Below are positions 51,925 through 64,000 of a stretch of DNA of 64,000 bases, in pieces. The DNA lies in the NCBI RefSeq assembly GCF_910596095.1, contig NC_056542.1, positions 29,332,957-29,396,956 on the forward strand. Direction: 5' to 3'. The stretch is from Thunnus maccoyii (taxonomy: Eukaryota; Chordata; Actinopteri; Scombriformes; Scombridae). Within the stretch, counting starts at the first letter, position 1, and each line of letters starts with the position of its first letter. Made by a program: the position numbers and the translations under genes. A model generated the notes under the pieces. The model worked only from the letters and a program-made list of their open reading frames with translations. It did no database searches and was not told where the DNA came from.

Positions 51925-52570
51925 ACTCTGTGTTCAGACCACCAGCGACAAAGCAACAGGCTACAAGTCATTTTCAATGGAAGCCAGCAACATGAAGCTA
52001 CAAACTGACGCCCGACACTTGTCGCTGCATGACAGACTTGACATGCTACAAATCAAAGTTGAGCTGGTCTCAACTTTTTTCAGCGCTCCAATGAGACGTC
52101 AACCAATCATATGTTTTTGTTTCATCATTTCCGCCTCCTGTTCTGTTCCGTCTAAAAAATGAAAGAAAAAGTCATCCTTGCTGTTAGCCAGTTCCCTGTG
52201 CTATTTAACTATACCCTCTTTTTTTTTTACTGCGACACAAATAAAAAAATAAATGCAGCTTGGCAGAGGGTGGCAACTATTGTGGGAGTACCAGGTATGT
52301 AACATAACGTTACATTTTTAAATGCACAATGGCTAGCTGTGGTAGTGTGTTATTTAGCTGTCTGACACTATGCTAGCTAACGTTATCTTCTGTGTATTGT
52401 GGTGCAAGCAGGGCTGGCAGTGAGGTAGCAAAATCTGCCATCTGGCAGACACACACAAGCCCATGACGACATAACTACGCAAACGAGCGCTTAAGCAACA
52501 CTTAAACGGCAACAATGTAGCCGGCCACGCTGTCCGTTTCGTAGCTTTGTCGGTCATAATGTGAACAACC
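51925..52570. mobile_element. DNA element nested in the Tc1-like copy
   Basis: The left end reads GTGTTCAGACCACCAGCGAC then AAAGC; the right end, reversed, reads GTTGTTCACATTATGACCGA then CAAAGC. These are imperfect inverted termini. Tc1-like sequence resumes on both sides. No coding capacity is recognised. The superfamily is uncertain (Harbinger-like is possible). Confidence 0.5.
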
Positions 52571-53524
52571 CATGAAAGTGTCAGAAGTCAATTTGTTATT
52601 CTAAGCAAAAAGGGGCTTTCTCAGCATCAAATCATGGCTAGACTAAAGGTTTATAAGGGGCAGTGCATGGAAACATTTTGCAGAAACTGGATCAGTTGTA
52701 TCCAAAGCATGATCAGGCAGACCAAAAGTGACCACAATGTCAGAAGATCAATACATCCAGCTTAGTTCCCTGAGACGTAGAAAAGCAATTTCATCACAGA
52801 TACAGAATTTGCTAAATAAAGAATGCAAGACTCCAATCAGCAAAAGTAAGGTCAAAGGAAGGCTGTCTTGTAGTGGTCTCAAGAGGATGAGTAGCAGTTT
52901 CTAAACCACTTCTCAGGAGGGGAAACAAGGCCAAGGGGTGGGCTAAGAAATACCAGCATTTCACAGTGGATGACTGGGAAAAAGTTCTATTTACTTATGA
53001 ATCCAAGTTTGAGATTTATGGCAGTAAAAGAAGGGTGGATCTAAGTAGATGAACTAGAGAGAGAATGATACTGCAGTGTATCAAACCCACAATGAAACAT
53101 GGTGGTGGGAATATTCAAGTCTGAGGCTGTTTTGCCTACTCTGGAGTTGGACACCTGCACCAAACTGACTCCACCCTGACCAAGGAGAAGTAGCACTCCA
53201 CTCTTTAGAGACATGCTGTACCCTCCGGTTTGCATCATTGTAGAGAAGGATTCACACTGCAGCAGGATAATGACCCCAAAAACATCTTTGCAAGAACTAC
53301 TTGAAGACCAAAGAAGATCAAGAAGTTCTCAGTGTCACAGACTTTCCTCCACAATCATCTGACCTCAGCTCCACTGAACATTTATGAGGGCACTTGAAGA
53401 CTGAGAAAGCCAATCATTCTGTGACACCACAAGAAGCTCTTTGGAACATTGTCAAATCATGCTGCGGTAACATGGGTCATCAGTTTTTGCACAAACAACT
53501 CGAGTGCATGCTGTCATTAACTAT

Positions 53525-53925
53525 AAAGGAAGTAGTCTCTGTATGTGTGTGTGTCTGATCTTCACTTTTCTCAACAACTGTTCATCCAATCGACTTCACA
53601 CTTGGAGGGTGTACTGCTGAGGACCCAAGGAAGTGCAGTGTTGAGTGTGACGTTGTTTGGATGTTAAAGATATTATTAAAAAAAACATTTTACGGATCTT
53701 GACCTCTCTAATATGGTGGCCGCATAGATGCATAGCTACAACATACAGCAGCCAATGGGGTGTTTTTTCTGTATCTATACTGAAACAGCAACATCATAAG
53801 TGCAGTGTCAAGTGTGAAGTTGTTTGGATGAGCGGTTCTCAAGAAAGCTTCAAGCGGCATTACCAGAGGCCAAGGCTCATTCAAAACAGGCAATTTTTGA
53901 TCAGGCACTGCACTAGTTGAAGCAG
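53525..53925. repeat. second insertion in the Tc1-like copy, with internal repeats
   Basis: It interrupts the Tc1 3' region between CTGTCATTAACTATAAAGG and AGAAGGGGGACATACCAAAT. Two related copies of AAGTGCAGTGTTGAGTGTGA occur at about 53631 and 53797 (second copy AAGTGCAGTGTCAAGTGTGA), each followed by GTTGTTTGGATG. The class is unknown. Confidence 0.45.
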
Positions 53926-56062
53926 AAGGGGGACATACCAAATACTAAGATATTCTGAAATTCGTGTAAATTTTTCAAAGATTCAACTTTTCACTCAAAT
54001 TGTTAAGCTCATTCTATCATTTGTAATGGAAAAAATAGTTTTACATCTGAAACAAATAGAAAAACAAAATAGAAGTATCCTGACTAGTGGTCTCAGACTT
54101 TTGGACCCCACTGTAACTAGGAATATGAAATTAGTTTTCAACAGAGCAAAACATATATTTGGCAGATACACCACAAATACACTGTTAACCTGTGGGCAAC
54201 ACAGGGCAGTGAAACTGTCAAGAACAGAAAACATTACATTTGGCCAGTAACCTCAACATCAAGTTTCACCATCAACAATTTAGTAAACAGTTTTACAAGA
54301 CCAACAACTGCTTACTGAATGTTGGTTTTAATTAGCTGTGCCTATTATACAGTTTTTTTCTAAATGGAAATATCATTGTGACAACAGTGTTGGCTATAAA
54401 GCCCAGTTTTATAAGTGTACAAGTGTGTCCATGAGGCCTTATATCCTAAACATAGCAAAAATTCACATCCTTGACTAAATGACTACAAGAGAAATGCACC
54501 GTGGGGCTCTTTGATGTTATTGGGGCTCATTTTTCAACAAAGCCCAAAGTGTCAGGAACGAGCTGTGGTTCCCACAGTATGGAGAACCCAGAGGATGACA
54601 GCCTTGTGGCTGTATAATCCTTCCCCATTTTTGATATGCCACCAGCAAAAAGCAATGACAGGGCAGCTGCTGTGTGTGCCAAAACATTTGAACCAAGTGT
54701 TCAATCTTTCTTCAGCTAAGGATGATAAGCCAAGCATAAAAAACTACACTGGAGGTCAGATGGGGAAGTAAAACACATTTTCCACTCCAATGTAGAGTGT
54801 CTTGCATTTACTACAATGTACCACTGTACACAGTTCTCAATCACTCATTAAATAACTTGGTACAGCCAATACAGACCCAACAGAAAGGACGGTTTTCAGA
54901 CAAAATACATATAACCGCATTGTTCCACATGCAAACAAACTCATTCACCATTGTACAGTGAAAAACCTGACTAGACCTCAATTAGCAAAAGTAGCTGAGC
55001 CTGAGCCAGACATTTTATCAACAGTTCACCTGTATACTGACTATGAGCTACTCTATCTTGTATTCCCGATCAAGACGGAGGCTGATTAATGAAACAAGAA
55101 CTGAAGCTTAATTTGTACAGGTAAGTCCCTAGCATACAATTATCCGAGTCCTATTTATAAAGATATAGCCAGATCCTGATCAGGTTGACTCAAGGATCAT
55201 GGCAGTTCCAGTGCTGCTTAGGATCCACTTTATTACCTCAGAGCTGCATAATCACATTAGCATTTTATGTGCTTTTTATCTAAACTGAGTGGAGGTCTCC
55301 ACCCTTATCTTGGATTTTCAGGCATTACAAGAAGCATTGAAGGTCGTGACAAAGTAATCCTCATGTCACCTGACAACCCCCCAATAAAGAAAAATCTATC
55401 TGCAAAACAGACACTAGCCAATTTCTCTACCCAAAAATAAGAAGCATCAAGCACCTAAGCAAGCTACCCACTTGAGACTTTTCTCAAATTCACCACTGAC
55501 ACCGATCTCTGTTTTACATGTTAGTTTACAGCTTGTGTGACAGACACAGCGTTACAAACCACTGTGAAATCACAACTTTTTCTCTTACTGCTTACAGTTT
55601 CTATCTTGTCATGGTAGTCATTAGTAAATCAGTTAAACACCGCTGCACTGCTTGACGTCGGTTTAAGACAACTCAACGTCTTTCACTGGCAACAAACTGA
55701 AGTCCAGCAATCATTTATTATAAGCAGCTGGTATGATTTATAAAGTAATGATGATGATGCCAACAGTTGGCGTTACGGTTTGTACTGCTCCTTGTCTCCC
55801 ACTTCTCAATAACGGCTGACTGTTAACGTTACTTCGGTTGGCTACATAGTGTTGTGTTAATGTCAGTTTACGTTACCTCACTAATTATCACCATCTGGTA
55901 CACTTGTCCAGACAGAAAATAGGGCACATGACGTTCGCAAAATATAGCTATGAGCCACTAGAAATGCTGTCGGTAACCAGAGTGCCAGCCAGCTAACATT
56001 GCCAAACACAGCAAGCGTTAGCAGCTGGCTAGCAAGGTTAGCTAGAAACGATGAGAACGTAC

Positions 56063-56300
56063 CGTCTGTTGCTGGTGACACTTGTTCCGGAGACAGTGAC
56101 AACGAAGAAAGGAAATGTTCTTCTTTCCAAAAAACAATTTTAAGTGAATTAATCAGTAGTCCCGGTGCACTGCCGTGAAGTACTTCTGTTTCCCTCTGTC
56201 TTCGGTCCCACCTTTCCGTTCGGTTTCGAGCGACAACAGCCTGCACAGATCTCGCTCTGTTGTTCGCTGCTCTCGTTCTAGCACAGAAATTCAAATCGCA
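56063..56300 (-). other. rnf19a: rnf19a 5' non-coding exon 1 and promoter region (predicted)
   Basis: A reverse-strand donor CAGACG|GTACGTTCTC ends an exon at 56063. The upstream stretch to about 56320 is rich in CG dinucleotides compared with the AT-rich sequence beyond, as expected of a CpG promoter. An ATG-led frame here runs out of frame into exon 2 and stops, so it is at most an upstream ORF. The transcription start is not defined. Confidence 0.55.
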
Positions 56301-56319
56301 TCGCGAGATTTTGACCAAC

Positions 56320-59300
56320 GATCCATCGGCCTAACGTTCTCTACCGTGGTCTGATCATGTCCACTCTCACTTTTTACTCTCTGCTCGCAGCTCTATCTGA
56401 TTAATTTGCTTTTACTATTTTGACCAGTTTTAATATCCACATATTCAAATTCTTAAGCAAAAAGCCAAACTTTTCAGAGCTGACTGTCCATATTAAACGA
56501 TATTTCTTCAATATCTGAACGTACAAACAAAAAAAGCTGTTAAAACGTATAACCACGGTAAACTTTCAAGATAATTAAATCTTTCATTATTTTATTGTTC
56601 TTACTACAACATTTAGTCCCCCTGGCGTGTTTGTGATTGTAGACTGAAGTTGAGTACACAAGGTGCTGTAAACTTGTATACTTATTTCAGTAAAGCAGTA
56701 TAAAAAAAAATAGTCGAGGTTGAGCATCGCACATATGTCACATTTTTACGTGCCAGCTGGAATGTAATCTGTAATTCAGATTAAATAATAATGATAATAT
56801 TAAAATTATTAATAATAACAACAGTACTACTAGGGCATACTACTACTTCTAACAATAATAATTTAAAAAATCAAAATATCAAAAATATAATCTAATTTTG
56901 ATATTGAATTATTAATTTAAACCCTAAATCCAAACTCTTTCTATTTCACTACTCTATTATTCCCAAACACAAACCAGCTGCAGGTAGTTGGTGGCCTTTG
57001 TGTGCTTTAAGACATAGAGTAGAAAGAAGTGCAACATATCTGTAACACTCTCCTGTGTTTGTCATCACATTTCTGTTTGTATACATTCTGTTACTTGCCA
57101 AATAAATTGTATGACATTTATTAAAATAAATATTTTGAGTACAGATCAAGGGCGTATAAGGCCTGAAGTCATCTTCAAGCTTGGGAGCTTCAAACACTTC
57201 TTTGTCCATAGCAACTGGTTAAACAGCCATAAAACCATCAAGTCATCTGTTTGGCTAAAATAAACAGCCCTTCATAAATGTCATTAATAAATTGTATTAA
57301 TAAACCCGAGAGATCAAAGTGAGTTGAATCTCCAAGCATGGAGAAAATAATTATGGATAACAGCAAATATGGTGTAAAGTCGAGTGCAATATATACTTCA
57401 AAGTCAAGCACTAAGCTCATTCATGTCTCAGAAATGACATCCACTACATCAAATGAATATACATATAAAAAAAAAAATCTCATTTTTAATTTGTCATGAA
57501 CCCACATAGACAGACATTCATATAAAAGATTTTGTTGATGAAATGGCAGACAGGGCAGCTCCAGACAGACAAATCTAATCCAAGCTAGAGAGGATTACAT
57601 GATAGCTCTCTGTGTGTTTATCATTATTTAAAGAGACACAAGAGGAAGTGACGATTGAGCTGGTGGAATTATACAGCTGCCATTCACATCTTCACTGACA
57701 TATTAGAAACTCTGTTTACTTGAAGCAAGGATTCCTGACAGCAATGCCTAATTAGGAAGGAAAGCCAAGCAAAACAAGTATTAGCCTGAACCAGACCGTG
57801 GAAATCATGTGATAGCAGGAATTTAGGGTAAGCTGAGGGTTTTTTTTCACTAATAGGCGCAGATCAGAGTGTACACAACATACATGCTCATGCATTCCTG
57901 CGTTTAGTATGTGCTGTATGTACACAACTCCAGATCCTACACTGTGCAGGACAAAGGCACTTATGCCTGAAATGAAAAAGCATGAGAACCAGTAGGCATG
58001 TACTAGTAGTGCTTTGTATGAAGCTATCAAACTGTGTGGATGAAATGTATTTACTCAAAACCCTTCCTCTGTGAACCATAAACTGATATGAGCAAACATC
58101 ATAAGAGTCAAAGCTGGATAATCCTATAAAATCCCCATGGAAAGTTGTTTTGGGTCGGTCATGAAATATGTTCGCAGTCTGGTCCAGCTTTAACAAGGGC
58201 TGATCTTGAGCCTGTGAGTGTTTGTGCTGGAGTGTCAGGGGAGACATTAAAGGAGGCTGAGGTGCAGCCCCTATAAAGTTGGCCACCGTGGTGATATATT
58301 AAATTGGTGTTTGGTCCAATGAAACAATGAAGTCAGGAAAATAAGCAAAAGAAGATGTAATAAAACCACACATTCCAACTTAAAAAGAATCTCTAATGAT
58401 CAAAAGCTCAGCTGGAGAAAGTACACTGAAGACAAGAGCCAATTCCAACCAGAGCTTTCTCTCCAGTGTCTTTCCACTGTCTAGAAAAATAAATACAAAC
58501 GTGGAAGGCCCCCTTTATAAATGACATAAAATAAATATATTTGCCTTTACTTTAGTATTCTCAAGATACAGGACAGGCTGCTGCATGACCTCTGGTATTA
58601 ACTTTTCATAGGATTTCATCCAAACACATCACTGATCTTCTGTTTCCAAAAGGGCAGGCAAGCGACAGACTGGGTCGACATGTTCTGTTTCCCACGAATA
58701 CAATATGAGAAGAAACAGCATTTATTCCCTACAAAGGTCCGCTCCCTCATCCTCTTGACACATTCACGCTTTGTTGGTTCCAGGACATTGTACAAGACCT
58801 CCTCTGTGCTGGTTGGAAAGACTCTCTGTTTGAAGGAGGGGAGATGTGATGAAATGGCACATTTCACTGTTATGAACATTTATGACAGTGTTCTATTTCA
58901 AGTGAAGGAAAGGAAACAGAATTGGCGCAGTAGGAAAAATTGTAGAAGTGGAGTGAGAGCTACAATAAACAGATGACAGCTATAACTTTAAACAGAGGGC
59001 AGAGAACACATGCTAGCTCAGAGGAGCACTGGCATTCCTTCATAGTAGGGACGGGGTATTGCTTCAACACCACAAACTGCATTTACTTGACAAAATAACA
59101 TGCTATTTTCCAAATTTGGTTCAGATTTGAAACACTTTCAGAGATGAACTGAGCAGAGGCCTGTTTTGTTTTTTCCTGTGGTTATGGTCGTCAGTTTCCC
59201 CAGATTGACGTTAATTTAAGGCATCACTAGGCCAACTTTGCACCAATCTACATTAAAAGTTGTTTCTCAATTCAACATTTACAAAAATACACGCAAAAAG

Positions 59301-59984
59301 TGAAGATAACATGATAAATATAGTCAATAGTGGTATTAAATAGAAAAACTGTTTATATCATTATGCAAAGTAGCACTCGATAAAGTAAAAGTACAGCTTG
59401 AATGGCTGTGAGATGATGTCACTAAGTCCCTTATTCCTGCAAAGCTGTCCTTCTTCCTTTGAATAGAGTATGATGCATGATGATCAGAACCGCACACAAT
59501 GCAGCTGTTTCACTATGGTGATTTATCAGGCTACAGTGCACATTCAATAATAAACTTCTTGCTGTGTATTCATTGCACAGTAAGACCTGGGATATAGAAA
59601 ACAAGTCTGGAGCTGTAAATCATACAGCCTGCATTAGTACAACTGTCCAAAGAAAGTACAGATGGGAAACGCATAAATAATCAAGGACATATGCCACAAT
59701 TCCATGGAAATGCTTGTGACCTGCTGAATAACTGAGTTACAGTGACACCTGGTGGATGATAACTGTATTGTCCATCGTAGTATTACTAACTTATGATTGC
59801 AAACGCTAACCCACAGGAAAATTATTGTCCAATCAGCACAGTTCAATGTAATATATATTTGACAAAGAATGTTCTGTCAACAAACATAATAACCAAATCG
59901 GTGTCAATATTTTGTGTATCATTATGTTTAAGCATAAAAACTAATGGGGACAACAACACTGAGTCATGAAACAGAGACATATAT
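56320..59984. other. intergenic region between rnf19a and pabpc1
   Basis: About 3.7 kb of AT-rich sequence between the rnf19a promoter and the pabpc1 poly(A) region. I found no exon of ANKRD46 or SNX31, which lie between these genes in human as I recall, and no RNA gene or transposon termini. Confidence 0.55.
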
Positions 59985-60469
59985 TTTGAATGAGAATTTA
60001 TTAGCCAGTAGTTTAAGATACAAATCACCTTTCAAATGCTCAGCTACCACCATCCTGTACATGGCTGATATTCTGAGCACTGACACAGTAAAATGACATA
60101 AAACAGGAATGCATTCAAATTTGTCATCTCAATTTTTTTTTCCATATTTTGCTTTTTTTTTTCAACAAATTTTTGTTTATGATCAAGGTCTAGTCAAACC
60201 ATCCCTAGACCTGGCAGAGTCAATGTTTTATTCTTTTTTTAAGAAATAATTTATCATTTTGCGATGTTTTCAGTGTTTTAGGTTTTTCAATGTTTAATTT
60301 TTTTTTCTCTTTTTCCATCGGTGAAGCAGGTTTCAAAATGCGCAATCTGTAAGAAAAAGAGAAGATATCAGTCATTTATTTATGACACCTAGAAATCCAT
60401 TCCATATGTTATCTAGAATTTGTAATCTCATACGAAATAAAAATCCCACTCTGCACACACACACACACC
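59985..60469 (-). other. pabpc1: pabpc1 3' UTR, split by a 122-nt intron
   Basis: The stop codon TAA (60472-60470) is followed by one base and then a GT donor at 60468. The acceptor TTTCTTACAG ends at 60347, and the UTR resumes at 60346 with ATTGCGCATTTTGAAACC, leading into a TGCTTCACC stretch I recall from vertebrate PABPC1 3' UTRs. The UTR is A-rich on the sense strand. A reverse-strand AATAAA (TTTATT at 59998-60003) suggests the end; another at about 60225 is possible. The intron begins with a GT repeat. Confidence 0.7.

Positions 60470-64000
<3,531 letters not shown>

Larger units (their letters stand above)
51501..54113 (+). mobile_element. Tc1/mariner-like transposon, decayed, with nested insertions
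   Basis: The ends are a perfect 27-bp inverted repeat beginning CAGTGGGGTCCAAAAG, flanked by TA at 51499-51500 and 54114-54115, the Tc1 target duplication. Plus-strand frames between about 52620 and 53480 retain Tc1 transposase traces: KHGGGN near 53093, a QQDNDPK-like stretch near 53262, and a decayed PP-S-D-L-P-like stretch near 53350. Stops and frame changes break the transposase, so it is inactive. At 2613 bp it exceeds the usual 1.3-1.7 kb, explained by insertions at about 51925-52570 and 53525-53925. Confidence 0.9.

Noticed and set aside
52620-53480. Tc1 transposase as a functional gene
   Set aside because: Recognisable motifs occur, but stops and frame changes break the frame. It is a relic.
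55881-56318. ATG-led frame of 145 codons over rnf19a exon 1
   Set aside because: It crosses the predicted donor, and after splicing runs into a stop in exon 2 in another frame; better read as 5' UTR.

Overview
This is a vertebrate nuclear window, almost certainly from a ray-finned (teleost) fish. The genes have many short exons with GT-AG introns, and the proteins are clear vertebrate orthologues. Introns carry CA microsatellites, Tc1/mariner and hAT-type DNA transposons and AT-rich sequence. The gene set matches part of human 8q22 (FBXO43, SPAG1, RNF19A, PABPC1; synteny from memory). I found no bacterial, CRISPR, phage or retroviral coding content.

Layout. (1) 455-5140, minus: fbxo43 (Emi2/Erp1), the meiotic APC/C inhibitor, with seven reconstructed exons (six coding). 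(2) 5017-5255: a compact head-to-head promoter shared with spag1, containing a perfect RFX X-box. (3) 5215-19225, plus: spag1, the TPR/RPAP3_C dynein-arm assembly factor, 18 coding exons, 941 aa. (4) 19320-56300, minus: rnf19a (Dorfin), an RBR ubiquitin ligase with two membrane segments, nine coding exons, 889 aa, and a 20 kb first intron full of repeats. (5) 59985-64000, minus: the 3' part of pabpc1, from RRM3 to the MLLE domain, plus an intron in the 3' UTR; its 5' exons lie beyond the right edge. In every complete gene the exon phases close, so no gene looks broken.

Non-coding content. Two non-autonomous hAT-like elements (34003-34837, 38654-39387) have terminal inverted repeats and near-perfect 8-bp target duplications. 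A Tc1-like element (51501-54113) has 27-bp perfect inverted ends, a decayed transposase and at least two younger insertions inside it. An inverted-repeat element sits in an rnf19a intron (about 22330-23896). A CA tract of about 117 bp lies at 50428-50544.

The four genes are not an operon or a pathway. Their shared themes are local: fbxo43 and spag1 share a promoter and are both strongly used in germ or ciliated cells; fbxo43 and rnf19a both carry IBR-type zinc modules and act in ubiquitination. I looked for an undescribed system and did not find a convincing one. The most useful leads are the X-box in the shared promoter, the nested transposon, a 20-bp palindrome built of RFX-like half-sites, and the pabpc1 3' UTR intron.
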